Origin: Duganella sp. CF458
GTDB lineage: Bacteria > Pseudomonadota > Gammaproteobacteria > Burkholderiales > Burkholderiaceae_D
Direction of reading: 5' to 3'
NCBI RefSeq assembly: GCF_900113115.1
Contig: NZ_FOOF01000005.1
Span: forward strand, 248,001-312,000
DNA: 64,000 bases
Position 1 is the stretch's first letter, and every line of letters starts with the position of its first letter. The notes under the pieces are model-generated. The model saw only the letters and a list, made by a program, of their open reading frames with translations, was not told where the DNA came from and made no database searches. The translations under genes and the position numbers were made by a program. Of the stretch, positions 53,063 to 61,893 are shown one piece after another.

Positions 53063-54106
53063 ATGCGCATGAAACAGTTGTTGACCTCCTTCGTTGTTGG
53101 CGCTTCCGCGGCAATGACGTTCTCGACCGCCTTTGCAGCGGACATGACCGGCGCAGGCGCAACTTTCCCTTATCCGATCTACGCCAAGTGGGCTGAAGCC
53201 TACAAAGCGTCCACCGGCAACGGCCTGAACTACCAGTCGGTCGGTTCCGGCGCAGGTATCAAGCAAATCAAAGCCAAGACCGTCGATTTCGGCGCGTCCG
53301 ACATGCCGCTGAAAGCTGAAGAGCTGGACGCTGACGGCCTGATGCAGTTCCCGGCCATCATGGGTGGTGTGGTCACCGTGGTGAACCTGGACGGTATCGC
53401 CCCTGGCCAACTGAAACTGACCGGCCAGGTCGTGGCGGACATCTACCTGGGCAAGATCACCCAGTGGAACGATGCGGCCATCGCCGCCCTGAACCCGGGC
53501 GTGAAGCTGCCGGCCGCTGAAATCACCGTGGTGCACCGCGCCGACGGCTCCGGCACTTCCTTCCTGTTCACCGACTACCTGTCGAAAGTGAACCCGGAAT
53601 TCAAGACCAAGATCGGTGCCGGCACCGCGGTCAAGTGGGTAACCGGCGTAGGCGGCAAGGGCAACGACGGCGTCGCCGCCAACGTGCAGCGTATCAAGGG
53701 CGCCATCGGCTACGTGGAATGGGCTTACGCCAAGAAGAACAAGATCGCTCACACCCAGCTGAAGAACAAGGATGGCAACTACATCCAGCCTGACGACGAC
53801 AACTTCAAGGCCGCCGCCGCCAACGCGGAATGGACCAAGACCCCAGGCTTTGGCGTGGTGCTGACCGACCAGGCCGGCAAAACCTCCTGGCCGATCACCG
53901 GCGTGTCCTACATCCTGATGCACAAGCAGCAGGCTGATGCGAACAAGGGCAAGGAAGTCATCAAGTTCTTCGACTGGGCGTTCAAGAACGGCGACGCCGC
54001 AGCTACCGAACTGGACTACGTGCCGCTGCCTGACACCGTGGTGAAGCTGGTGCAGGGTTCGTGGAAAGCCAACCTGAAAGATGCTTCGGGCAAGCCGCTG
54101 AACTGA
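53063..54106 (+). CDS. pstS: Phosphate ABC transporter substrate-binding protein PstS
   Basis: 347 residues from the ATG at 53063, with AGGA upstream. Signal peptide 1-25 (FVVGASAAMTFSTAFA). Periplasmic phosphate binder with GAGATFPYPIYAKW, SVGSGAGIKQI, DFGASDMPL and the phosphate-binding HRADGSGTSFLFTDYL. It heads the operon pstS-pstC-pstA-pstB-phoU-phoB-phoR under a PhoB box. Two hairpins follow before pstC, which would give more pstS than pstC message, as is needed for a binding protein. Confidence 0.97.
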   Translation: MRMKQLLTSFVVGASAAMTFSTAFAADMTGAGATFPYPIYAKWAEAYKASTGNGLNYQSVGSGAGIKQIKAKTVDFGASDMPLKAEELDADGLMQFPAIMGGVVTVVNLDGIAPGQLKLTGQVVADIYLGKITQWNDAAIAALNPGVKLPAAEITVVHRADGSGTSFLFTDYLSKVNPEFKTKIGAGTAVKWVTGVGGKGNDGVAANVQRIKGAIGYVEWAYAKKNKIAHTQLKNKDGNYIQPDDDNFKAAAANAEWTKTPGFGVVLTDQAGKTSWPITGVSYILMHKQQADANKGKEVIKFFDWAFKNGDAAATELDYVPLPDTVVKLVQGSWKANLKDASGKPLN

Positions 54107-54113
54107 TTCTTCC

Positions 54114-54166
54114 TAAAACCGGCACTTCGGTGTCAGACCCGCAGGGTCTGACACCGGGTTACCGGT
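54114..54166. repeat. Dispersed repeat family B copy 3, between pstS and pstC
   Basis: TAAAACCGG at 54114-54122 and ACCGGT at 54161-54166 flank a perfect hairpin: CGGTGTCAGACCC (54128-54140), loop GCA, GGGTCTGACACCG (54144-54156). It starts 7 bases after the pstS stop. Confidence 0.85.
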
Positions 54167-54176
54167 GGAACGAGGA

Positions 54177-54219
54177 AGCTAAGCGGGGCAGCTTGAACAA
54201 AAGGCCGCCCCGGTTAGCT
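54177..54219 (+). other. Second hairpin between pstS and pstC
   Basis: AGCTAAGCGGGGC (54177-54189) pairs with GCCCCGGTTAGCT (54207-54219) with one mismatch over a 17-base loop. It ends 18 bases before the pstC ATG. With the repeat above it may terminate part of the transcripts or protect the pstS 3' end. Confidence 0.6.
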
Positions 54220-54237
54220 AAACCAAAAAACTAAATC

Positions 54238-55257
54238 ATGAGTGCAGACATCACCTCACCAGCCCCCCTCCAGTTAGCGGAACCCGCCACCATGAGTGTC
54301 TCCGTAGCTGCCATGCAGTCCGTGGTGCGCAAGCAGCGCATCCAGGACTGGTTCTTCCACAAAATCACGATGGTATTCGCGCTGACCGTATTGTTTGTAC
54401 TGGTCGGCATTATCATTTCCCTCATCAACGGCGCCATGCCTGCCCTGAAAGAATTCGGGCCTGGCTTTGTCACCACCGTCGAATGGGATCCTGTCAATGA
54501 CCAGTTCGGCGCGGCAATTGCCATCGTCGGCACCCTGGCCAGCGCCGGTATCGCCCTGCTGATCGCCTTCCCGGTCAGTTTCGGCATCGCGCTGTTCCTG
54601 ACCGAGGTCTGCCCGGTCTGGCTGCGCCGCCCGCTGGGTACCGCGATCGAACTGCTGGCCGGCGTGCCCTCGATTATTTACGGCATGTGGGGCTTGTTCG
54701 TGTTCGCGCCGATGTTCAGCGAATATGTGCAGCCGCTGCTGAAATCCACCCTCGGCGCCGTGCCGTTGATCGGTGCGCTGTTCAAGGGCCCGACCATGGG
54801 CATCGGCATCCTGACCGCCGGCCTGATCCTGGCTGTGATGATCATCCCTTTCATCGCTTCGGTGATGCGCGACGTGTTCGAGATCGTGCCGGCCGTGCTG
54901 AAGGAATCGGCCTATGGCCTGGGCTGCACGCGCTGGGAAGTGGTGCGCAAGGTGGTGCTGCCTTACACCAAGACCGGTGTGGTGGGCGGCGTCATGCTGG
55001 GCCTCGGCCGCGCATTGGGTGAAACCATGGCGGTGACCTTCGTGATCGGTAACGCAGCCAAGCTGCCGACCTCGCTGTTCTCGCCGGGCAGCTCGATCGC
55101 CTCGACCCTGGCCAACGAATTTGCCGAAGCGTCGAGCACGCTGCACGTGTCCTCGCTGTTCGCGCTGGGCCTGCTCCTGTTCATGATTACCTTTATTGTC
55201 CTGTCCGGCGCCAAGCTGATGCTGATGGGCCTGTCGCGCAAGGAGGGCGTGAAATGA
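54238..55257 (+). CDS. pstC: Phosphate ABC transporter permease PstC
   Basis: 339 residues with six membrane helices (first at about 42-64). A cytosolic N-terminal tail of 40 residues is followed by the PstC-type [13 protein letters not shown] loop, [19 protein letters not shown] and the EAA-like contact loop with ATP-binding PstB ([20 protein letters not shown]). It forms the inner-membrane channel with PstA. A Met at residue 19 is an alternative start. The TGA overlaps the pstA ATG by 4 bases. Confidence 0.96.
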   Translation: MSADITSPAPLQLAEPATMSVSVAAMQSVVRKQRIQDWFFHKITMVFALTVLFVLVGIIISLINGAMPALKEFGPGFVTTVEWDPVNDQFGAAIAIVGTLASAGIALLIAFPVSFGIALFLTEVCPVWLRRPLGTAIELLAGVPSIIYGMWGLFVFAPMFSEYVQPLLKSTLGAVPLIGALFKGPTMGIGILTAGLILAVMIIPFIASVMRDVFEIVPAVLKESAYGLGCTRWEVVRKVVLPYTKTGVVGGVMLGLGRALGETMAVTFVIGNAAKLPTSLFSPGSSIASTLANEFAEASSTLHVSSLFALGLLLFMITFIVLSGAKLMLMGLSRKEGVK

Positions 55258-56111
55258 TCCAGACCAAGAATCCTGTCTACCGTAAGCGCCTGTTCTACCA
55301 CCGCGTCGGCATGGCCCTGTCCGTGGGCGCCATGTCGCTCGGCCTGGTCGCGCTGCTGTGGATCCTGGCAACCCTGCTGGTCAACGGTTTCTCCGCCCTG
55401 AGCGTGCAGATGTTCACCGCCGATACCCCGGCGCCGGGCAGCGATGGCGGCGGCCTGCGCAACGCCATCGTCGGCTCGCTGATGATGGTCGGCCTGTCGA
55501 CGGCGGTGTCGACCCCGATCGGCATCCTGGCCGGCATCTACCTGGCCGAATACGGTGAAGAGAACAAGGTGGCGCAATTGACCCGCTTCGTGACCGACAT
55601 CATGCTGTCCGCGCCGTCGATCGTGATCGGCCTGTTCGTGTACGCCATGTACGTGGCCAAGGTACAGCACTTCTCCGGGTACGCCGGCTCCATCGCGCTG
55701 TCGCTGATCGCGGTGCCGGTGGTGGTGCGCACCACCGACAATATGCTGAAACTGGTGCCGAATTCGCTGCTGGAAGCGGCCTACGCCCTCGGCGCGCCGC
55801 GCTGGAAGGTGTCGGTGATGGTGCGCCTGCGCGCCGTCAAGGCCGGCGTGATGACCGGCGTGCTGCTGGCCGTGGCCCGCGTGGCAGGCGAGACCGCGCC
55901 GCTGCTGTTCACCGCACTGAACAACCAGTTCTTCAGCGCCGACATGAACCAGCCGCTGGCCAACCTGCCGGTCGTGATCTACCAGTTCGCCATGAGCCCA
56001 TACGACAACTGGCGCGAGCTGGCATGGGGCGGCGCGCTGATCGTGACCTTCAGCGTCCTGGCACTGAACATCCTGTCGCGCACTGTGTTTGCGCAAAAAG
56101 CACCAAAATAA
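55254..56111 (+). CDS. pstA: Phosphate ABC transporter permease PstA
   Basis: 285 residues, six helices. [67 protein letters not shown] (contact loop region) and the FTALNNQFF segment are characteristic. Partner of PstC. It is translationally coupled to pstC and lies 12 bases before pstB. Confidence 0.96.
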   Translation: MIQTKNPVYRKRLFYHRVGMALSVGAMSLGLVALLWILATLLVNGFSALSVQMFTADTPAPGSDGGGLRNAIVGSLMMVGLSTAVSTPIGILAGIYLAEYGEENKVAQLTRFVTDIMLSAPSIVIGLFVYAMYVAKVQHFSGYAGSIALSLIAVPVVVRTTDNMLKLVPNSLLEAAYALGAPRWKVSVMVRLRAVKAGVMTGVLLAVARVAGETAPLLFTALNNQFFSADMNQPLANLPVVIYQFAMSPYDNWRELAWGGALIVTFSVLALNILSRTVFAQKAPK

Positions 56112-56123
56112 CGAGTACAGATC

Positions 56124-56888
56124 ATGACCCAAGCTAGCAAAATTATCGAAATCTCCGGCCTGAACTTCTACTACGGCAAGACGCGCAGCCTGCACAACGT
56201 CAACCTGGACATCCACGAGAAGAAGGTGACCGCCTTCATCGGCCCGTCCGGCTGCGGAAAATCGACCCTGCTGCGCACCCTGAACCGCATGTACGACCTG
56301 TACCCGGGCCAGCGCGCGGAAGGCGCCATCCGCTACCGCGGCCACAATATCCTGGACGCGGGCCTGGACGTGAACATGCTGCGCGCCAAAGTCGGCATGG
56401 TGTTCCAGAAGCCGACCCCGTTCCCGATGTCGATCTACGACAATATCGCCTTCGGCGTGCGCCTGTACGAAGACCTGTCGAAAGGCGAGATGGACGAGCG
56501 CGTCGAATGGGCGCTGAAAAAAGCCGCGCTGTGGGGCGAGGTGAAGGACAAGCTGGCCAAGAGCGGCCTGTCGCTGTCCGGCGGCCAGCAGCAGCGCCTG
56601 TGCATCGCGCGCGGCGTGGCGGTCAAGCCTGACGTGCTGCTGCTGGACGAGCCGACTTCCGCGCTGGACCCGATTTCCACCTCCAAGATCGAAGAGCTGA
56701 TCTCCGAGCTGAAAGAGGACTACACGATCGCCATCGTGACCCACAATATGCAGCAGGCGGCACGCTGCTCCGACTACACCGCCTATATGTACCTGGGCGA
56801 ACTGGTGGAATTCGGCGAAACCGACCAGATTTTCATGAATCCTGTGCGCAAAGAGACTCAGGACTACATCACCGGCCGTTTTGGTTAA
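56124..56888 (+). CDS. pstB: Phosphate ABC transporter ATPase PstB
   Basis: 254 residues. Walker [17 protein letters not shown], signature LSGGQQQRL, Walker [15 protein letters not shown]-loop [20 protein letters not shown] at the start and [15 protein letters not shown] are PstB-specific. It energises phosphate uptake and, with PhoU, relays phosphate status to PhoR. Confidence 0.97.
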   Translation: MTQASKIIEISGLNFYYGKTRSLHNVNLDIHEKKVTAFIGPSGCGKSTLLRTLNRMYDLYPGQRAEGAIRYRGHNILDAGLDVNMLRAKVGMVFQKPTPFPMSIYDNIAFGVRLYEDLSKGEMDERVEWALKKAALWGEVKDKLAKSGLSLSGGQQQRLCIARGVAVKPDVLLLDEPTSALDPISTSKIEELISELKEDYTIAIVTHNMQQAARCSDYTAYMYLGELVEFGETDQIFMNPVRKETQDYITGRFG

Positions 56889-56922
56889 TCCCGGCTAATC
56901 AGAAAAAGAGAGAACAGACATT

Positions 56923-57621
56923 ATGATGGGCGAACATTCCTCCAAGGCTTACGACACCGAACTCGAAGGCATCCGCTCCAAAGTGCTGCTGATGGGCGGC
57001 ATGGTCGAGACCATGTTCCTCGATGCGATGACCTGCTTCCGCATCGGCAACCTGGAACGCGCCGAACGCGTGATTGCCGAAGACGCCAACGTCAACCAGC
57101 TGGAAGTGCAGCTGGACGACCAGTGCAGCCACCTGATCGTCAAGCGCCAGCCGACCGCCAACGACCTGCGCACCGTGATGGCCACCCTGAAGGTGATCAC
57201 CGACCTGGAACGCATCGGCGACGAAGCGGCCAAGATCGCGCGCATTACCAAGGCCCTGCACGCGCGCGGCGCCGTCACCCTGAATCACTACGAAATGGTG
57301 CGCACCATCGCCACCGCCACCAGCGACCTGCTGCACGATGCGCTGGACGCTTTCGCGCGCGGCGACCAGAAGCAGGCGCTCGAACTGATCGCCCAGGACG
57401 CGGTGATCGACCACGAATACCGTTCGATCATGCGCAACCTGATTACCTTCATGATGGAAGATCCGCGTACAATCTCGGCAGCGCTGGACACGATGTGGGT
57501 GGCCAAGGCCATCGAGCGCATCGGCGACCACGCCAAGAATATCGCCGAATACGTGATCTACGTGGTGGAAGGCAGGGATATCCGCCATACCCACGGAGCG
57601 ACCCAAGAAGCAAGCAAATAA
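56923..57621 (+). CDS. phoU: Phosphate signalling protein PhoU
   Basis: 232 residues made of two three-helix PhoU repeats. Metal-cluster motifs EDANVNQLEVQLDDQC and DLERIGDEAAKIARI in the first half, and AIERIGDHAKNIAEYVIY in the second. PhoU links PstB to PhoR and damps signalling when phosphate is plentiful. phoB starts with the base after its TAA. Confidence 0.96.
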   Translation: MMGEHSSKAYDTELEGIRSKVLLMGGMVETMFLDAMTCFRIGNLERAERVIAEDANVNQLEVQLDDQCSHLIVKRQPTANDLRTVMATLKVITDLERIGDEAAKIARITKALHARGAVTLNHYEMVRTIATATSDLLHDALDAFARGDQKQALELIAQDAVIDHEYRSIMRNLITFMMEDPRTISAALDTMWVAKAIERIGDHAKNIAEYVIYVVEGRDIRHTHGATQEASK

Positions 57622-58314
57622 ATGGCATCCGACAAAACGACTGTACTGATTGTTGAAGATGAGCCGGCCATCGTTGAGCTGGTGAGGTTCTCGCTGCGGG
57701 AAGCGGGCTGGAACTGCGTGGTGGCGCAATCGACGCAAGAGGCATGGGAAGTCATGCAGACCCGCACCCCGCAGCTGGTGCTGCTGGACTGGATGCTGCC
57801 GGACCAGAGCGGCCTGCGCCTGCTGGCCCGCATCCGCGGCGACCGCCACTTCGCCGCCGTGCCGGTGATCATGCTGACTGCCAAGAGCATGGAAGAGGAC
57901 AAGCTGGCCGGCTTGAACGGCGGCGCCGACGACTACATCACCAAGCCGTTTTCGCCGCGCGAACTGCTGGCCCGCGCCCGCGCGCTGTTGCGCCGCAAGA
58001 GCCCTGAGCTGGCCGAAACCCAGCTCAAGGCCGGGCCGGTGGTGCTGGATCCGGTCAGCTGCACGGTGTCGATGCACGATAATAAGATCGACATCGGGCA
58101 CGCCGAATACAAGCTGCTCAAGTTCTTCATGGCCCACCCGGAGCGCGTGTTCTCGCGCAGCCAGTTGCTGGACAAGGTGTGGGGCGACCATGTGGTGATC
58201 GAGGAGCGCACGGTGGACGTCCATGTACTGCGCCTGCGCAAGGCGCTGAAAGATGCTGAGCACCTGATCAAGACGGTGCGCAGCGTGGGATATATGCTGA
58301 CTGAAAAGCCATGA
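57622..58314 (+). CDS. phoB: Phosphate response regulator PhoB
   Basis: 230 residues. Receiver domain (1-120) with VEDEP and phospho-acceptor Asp56 (LVLLDWMLP), LTAKSMEEDKL and DDYITKPF. OmpR-type winged helix (about 130-228) with EYKLLKFFMAHPERVFSRSQ and VIEERTVDVHVLRLRKAL. It would bind the Pho boxes at 52951-52968 and 52990-53018, which control its own operon and ppk1-sixA. Its stop overlaps the phoR start by 4 bases. Confidence 0.97.
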   Translation: MASDKTTVLIVEDEPAIVELVRFSLREAGWNCVVAQSTQEAWEVMQTRTPQLVLLDWMLPDQSGLRLLARIRGDRHFAAVPVIMLTAKSMEEDKLAGLNGGADDYITKPFSPRELLARARALLRRKSPELAETQLKAGPVVLDPVSCTVSMHDNKIDIGHAEYKLLKFFMAHPERVFSRSQLLDKVWGDHVVIEERTVDVHVLRLRKALKDAEHLIKTVRSVGYMLTEKP

Positions 58315-59624
58315 ATCCAAAAGTCGTGTTCTGGGTACCGGTCGCGATCAGGCTGGGCTTCCTGCTTGCCGGGGCAGGCCTCGTGTGGTGGTGGTTCGGC
58401 CTGGCGGCCGGCATCGTCACGGCGTTTGCCGGCGTGCTGGCCGCGGTGTTCATCCAGCTCAAATACCTTTACCAGCTCAGCGAATGGCTGGACAAGCCGG
58501 AATCGGGCCGCCTGCCGGACGGCTGGGGCGAGTGGACCAATATCTTTTCGCGCCTGTACCGCCTGCGCCGCGACGACGAAAAAAACCAGGCCGAGCTGAC
58601 CGAATGGCTGGCGCGCTTCCGCCAGGCCATGCACCTGCTGCCGGACGGCGTGGTGATCATGGACGACGTCTTGTTCCTCGAATGGTGCAACCCGGCGGCC
58701 GAAGAACACCTGGGACTGCAGCAAGCCCGCGACAAAGGCATGCGGGTGACCAACCTGGTACGCAGCCCGGACTTCATGGATTACCTGATCCTGGGGCGCT
58801 ACGACCAGCCGCTGACGCTGAATTTCCGCGGCCGCAAGCTGGTGGTGCACATCATCCCGTTTGAAAACCGCCGCCAGATCCTGGTCACGCACGATATTAC
58901 CGAGACCCAGCGCGCCGAGATGATGCGCCGCGACTTCATCGCCAACGCCTCGCACGAGCTGCGCACGCCGCTGACCGTGATTGCCGGCTTCCTCGAGATC
59001 GCCGCCTCGATGGAACTGGACCCCGAGACCCGTGCCGCCCATCTCAAGCTGATGACCGAGCAAAGCCACCGCATGCAGCACCTGATCGAAGACATGCTGA
59101 CCTTGTCGCGGCTGGAATCGGTCGACCACCCGATGCGCCCCGAGCACGTGCACATCGGCGCCTTGCTGGAGCAGGTGCTGCATGAAGCGCGTGCGCTGTC
59201 CGGCGGCAAGCACGAGATCTCGCTGGAAGTGCACGGCGGCGACGTCATGGGCAATATGGACGAATTGCATAGCGCCTTCGGCAACCTGGCCTCGAACGCG
59301 GTGCGCTACACGCCGGCCGGCGGCGCCATCCGCCTGCGCTGGGAAGACACGCCGACCGGCGTGCAATTCCAGGTACAGGATACCGGCATCGGCATCAACC
59401 CCGAGCACATCTCCCGCCTGACCGAGCGTTTCTACCGCGTCGACAAGAGCCGCTCGCGCGAAACCCAGGGCACGGGCCTGGGCCTGGCCATCGTCAAGCA
59501 CGTGCTGCTGCGCCACAGCGGCAAGCTGAACATCAGCTCCGAAGCGGGGCAGGGCAGCACCTTCACGGTCAGCCTGCCGAAATCGCTGGTCTCCACCACC
59601 GTCGAGCCCGCCCAAGCCGCTTAA
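58311..59624 (+). CDS. phoR: Phosphate regulon sensor kinase PhoR
   Basis: 437 residues. Two close N-terminal helices (about 9-29 and 32-50) with almost no periplasmic loop, as in E. coli PhoR, then a linker, a PAS domain (about 100-195) and the kinase. The phosphorylated His215 is in ANASHELRTPL. The ATPase part has SNAVRYTPAGG (N box), VQDTGIGINPEH and GTGLGLAIVKHV. It phosphorylates PhoB under phosphate shortage. A family C repeat follows directly. Confidence 0.96.
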   Translation: MNPKVVFWVPVAIRLGFLLAGAGLVWWWFGLAAGIVTAFAGVLAAVFIQLKYLYQLSEWLDKPESGRLPDGWGEWTNIFSRLYRLRRDDEKNQAELTEWLARFRQAMHLLPDGVVIMDDVLFLEWCNPAAEEHLGLQQARDKGMRVTNLVRSPDFMDYLILGRYDQPLTLNFRGRKLVVHIIPFENRRQILVTHDITETQRAEMMRRDFIANASHELRTPLTVIAGFLEIAASMELDPETRAAHLKLMTEQSHRMQHLIEDMLTLSRLESVDHPMRPEHVHIGALLEQVLHEARALSGGKHEISLEVHGGDVMGNMDELHSAFGNLASNAVRYTPAGGAIRLRWEDTPTGVQFQVQDTGIGINPEHISRLTERFYRVDKSRSRETQGTGLGLAIVKHVLLRHSGKLNISSEAGQGSTFTVSLPKSLVSTTVEPAQAA

Positions 59625-59637
59625 ATTAGAAAGTTAG

Positions 59638-59703
59638 AAAATGGGGACGTAGAAAATGGGGACGTACCCCATTTTTATGAATAAATGGGGTACGTCCCCA
59701 TTT
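59638..59703. repeat. Repeat family C: nested palindromes between phoR and the patatin gene
   Basis: AAATGGGGACGTACCCCATTT at 59654-59674 (21 bases; nearly palindromic itself) and its exact reverse complement at 59683-59703, separated by 8 bases. A partial direct copy of the left unit (AAAATGGGGACGTA) is at 59638-59651. It starts about 14 bases past the phoR stop and is a probable bidirectional terminator or REP-like element. Confidence 0.85.
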
Positions 59704-59712
59704 ATTAGGTAA

Positions 59713-59742
59713 AATCTGCTCGCCTAAAAAAACGAGCAGATT
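59713..59742. repeat. 10-bp inverted repeat just upstream of the patatin gene
   Basis: AATCTGCTCG (59713-59722), 10-base A-rich loop, CGAGCAGATT (59733-59742). It ends 9 bases before the ATG at 59752. It could be an operator or a hairpin hiding the ribosome site. TAAAAT at 59710-59715 overlaps its left arm as a candidate -10. Confidence 0.6.
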
Positions 59743-59751
59743 AACCACTAC

Positions 59752-60732
59752 ATGCAACTGAAACGTTTCGCTTTTGCCATCCTGGCCGCCGCTGCGCTGG
59801 CCGGCTGCCAGACTCCTTCGACTACCGTTAGCACCGACTTGCCGCCGCCGATCAAATCGACCGACGTGCCGCTGGTTTCCGTTGAGCCACCGCTGCCGCA
59901 ACCGCCGGTACAGCCGGTTGCGCCTGTCCTGCGCAAGGTGAAGATCGGTCTGGCCCTCGGTGGCGGCGCGGCGCGCGGCTTCGCGCACATCGGCGTGATC
60001 AAGGCGCTGGAGGCGCAAGGCATCGTGCCCGATATCGTGGTCGGCACCAGTGCCGGTTCGGTGGTGGGGGCGCTGTATGCCGCCGGCAATGACGCCAAGA
60101 CCTTGCAGAAGATGGCGATCGACCTGGACGAGTCGGCCATTTCCGACTGGGCGCTGCCGCTGTTCGGCAAGTCTTCCGGCGTGCTGAAAGGCGAGGCGCT
60201 GCAGTCCTTCGTCAACAAGGCGGTCGGCAACCGGGTCATCGAAAAACTGAAAATGCCGTTCGGCGCGGTGGCGTCGGACCTGAAGACCGGCGAACCTATC
60301 TTGTTCCAGCGCGGGAATACCGGCATGGCGGTGCGCGCCAGTTCGGCCGTGCCGGGCGTGTTCCAGCCGGTGAAGATCGGCGACCATACCTACGTCGACG
60401 GCGGCCTGGTGGCGCCGGTGCCGGTGCGCTTTGCGAAAGAAATGGGCGCGGAATTCGTCATCGCGGTGAATATTTCGACCCAGGCGGAAGCGCAGGCCAC
60501 CAATTCTTCGCTGGAGGTCATCATGCAGACCTTCTCCATCATGGGCCAGCGCATCAACCAGCTCGAACTGCGCGATGCCGATATCGTGATCCAGCCGCCG
60601 CTGGGCAAGATGGGTTCCGCCGAATTCACCAACCGTTCGGGCGCCATGCAGGCGGGCGAGCGGGCAACCTTGGCCGTCATGGCGCAATTGAAGCAGAAGC
60701 TGAAGGCGCGCCGCGAGACGCCGGCCCCATAA
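59752..60732 (+). CDS. Patatin-like phospholipase lipoprotein (RssA-like)
   Basis: 326 residues. A lipoprotein signal with lipobox LAGC (Cys19), then a Pro-rich linker (about 25-62). The patatin domain (about 65-265) has the oxyanion motif GGGAARG, the nucleophile GTSAGS and the catalytic Asp in DGG (VDGGLVAP). It is expected to hydrolyse lipid acyl esters in the periplasmic envelope. The first gene of a short run with the GlcG-like gene, 18 bases apart. Confidence 0.92.
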   Translation: MQLKRFAFAILAAAALAGCQTPSTTVSTDLPPPIKSTDVPLVSVEPPLPQPPVQPVAPVLRKVKIGLALGGGAARGFAHIGVIKALEAQGIVPDIVVGTSAGSVVGALYAAGNDAKTLQKMAIDLDESAISDWALPLFGKSSGVLKGEALQSFVNKAVGNRVIEKLKMPFGAVASDLKTGEPILFQRGNTGMAVRASSAVPGVFQPVKIGDHTYVDGGLVAPVPVRFAKEMGAEFVIAVNISTQAEAQATNSSLEVIMQTFSIMGQRINQLELRDADIVIQPPLGKMGSAEFTNRSGAMQAGERATLAVMAQLKQKLKARRETPAP

Positions 60733-60750
60733 TTATCAGGAAACGAGAGA

Positions 60751-61155
60751 ATGATCACCAAGCAAGTGCTGTCCCTGGACGACATCAAGAAAATCGCCGC
60801 TGCCGCCGAAGCGGAAGCCATCAAGAACAACTGGGCCGTCACCATCGCCATCGTCGATGACGGCGGCCACCTGCTGTGGCTGCAGCGCCTGGACGGCGCG
60901 GCGCCGCTGTCCTCGCACATCGCGCCGGCCAAGGCGCGCCTGTCGGCCCTGGGTCGCCGCGAAACCAAGATTTACGAAGAAATGATCAATGGCGGCCGTA
61001 CTTCCTTCGTCGGCGTGCCGATGGTGGAAGCCCCGCTGGAAGGCGGCGTCAATATTGTGGTCGATGGCCATACCATCGGCGCGGTGGGCGTGTCGGGCGT
61101 GAAGTCCAGCGAAGATGCACAAATCGCCAAGGCGGGTATTGCCGCATTGGCGTAA
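60751..61155 (+). CDS. GlcG/HbpS-like heme-degrading-family protein
   Basis: 134 residues, no signal peptide. LSLDDIKKIAAAAEAEA, VTIAIVDDGGHLLWLQRLDGA, SAGR-type block and GGVNIVVDGHTIGAVGVSG are hallmarks of the family (Haem_degrading/GlcG, DUF336). Members bind haem or act in glycolate or diol use; the role here is open. Encoded 18 bases after the patatin gene, with a proper purine-rich ribosome site. Confidence 0.9.
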   Translation: MITKQVLSLDDIKKIAAAAEAEAIKNNWAVTIAIVDDGGHLLWLQRLDGAAPLSSHIAPAKARLSALGRRETKIYEEMINGGRTSFVGVPMVEAPLEGGVNIVVDGHTIGAVGVSGVKSSEDAQIAKAGIAALA

Positions 61156-61158
61156 GTC

Positions 61159-61187
61159 TTGCAATTGAGGCAATGACTTCCTAGAAT
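61159..61187 (+). promoter_or_regulatory. Sigma-70 promoter of the solute-binding gene pair
   Basis: TTGCAA (61159-61164), 17-base spacer, TAGAAT (61182-61187). The start would be near 61194, followed by a G-rich ribosome site (AGGGGGGAG) and the ATG at 61205. Confidence 0.65.
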
Positions 61188-61204
61188 ACAAGCAGGGGGG
61201 AGTT

Positions 61205-61891
61205 ATGAGACTGCCGGTTGCCTTGCTGCTTTGCCCAGTTATCCTGTCGGTGCCGCTGCATGCTGAAGAGCTGCAGCTGTCCGTCATTTCACGCAGCACC
61301 ACCCATGCCGACCTGTGGAAAGCGGCGGAAATCGCTTTCCAGCGCGCCGGCGTCACCGCGGTGGTGCGCGAAGTATCGCCCGAGCGCTCCGCCGTGCTGG
61401 CCAACCAGGGCAGCACGGATGGCGACGTGGGGCGCTCTTCCGGCCTCGAGAAAACCTTTCCCAACCTGGTCCAGGTACCTGAACCGATCTACCAATACGC
61501 GCCAACGGCCTTCGCGTACAAGCGCTTCGACGTGACGGGCGGCTGGGAGTCGCTGCGTTCGCACACGGTCTGCATCCGGCGCGGCCTGCGCCAGACCGAG
61601 CAGCGCACCAAGGACTTGACGCGCCAGGTGCTGGCTGATGAAGCGACCATGCTGCGCATGCTGGCGGCCGGCGGCTGCGACGTCGCTGTCATGGAGCGCA
61701 ATAACGCCTTGGCACGCGCCGCGATGACGGCGGAACCGCCGCTACAACGCCTGCTGCCGCCGATGGAAGTGATGCCGTTGTATATCTACCTGCACAAGAG
61801 CCACGCGGCGCTGGTACCCAAGGTCAGCGCGGCGCTGAAACAGATGCGGGCCGACGGCACCATGCATAAGCTGCTCGGCGAAGGGGAGTAG
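61205..61891 (+). CDS. Periplasmic solute-binding-like protein, tandem paralogue 1
   Basis: 228 residues. Signal peptide 1-20 (LLLCPVILSVPLHA). The rest has the two-lobed SBP_bac_3-like layout: ELQLSVISRST, then YAPTAFAYKRFDVTGGWESL, CIRRG and MLRMLAAGGCDVAVMERNNAL. Two cysteines (in VCIRRG and GGCDV) are kept in the next gene and may form a disulfide. There is no permease or ATPase gene nearby, so it may sense rather than transport. It is followed, after 2 bases, by its paralogue. Confidence 0.8.
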   Translation: MRLPVALLLCPVILSVPLHAEELQLSVISRSTTHADLWKAAEIAFQRAGVTAVVREVSPERSAVLANQGSTDGDVGRSSGLEKTFPNLVQVPEPIYQYAPTAFAYKRFDVTGGWESLRSHTVCIRRGLRQTEQRTKDLTRQVLADEATMLRMLAAGGCDVAVMERNNALARAAMTAEPPLQRLLPPMEVMPLYIYLHKSHAALVPKVSAALKQMRADGTMHKLLGEGE

Positions 61892-61893
61892 GC

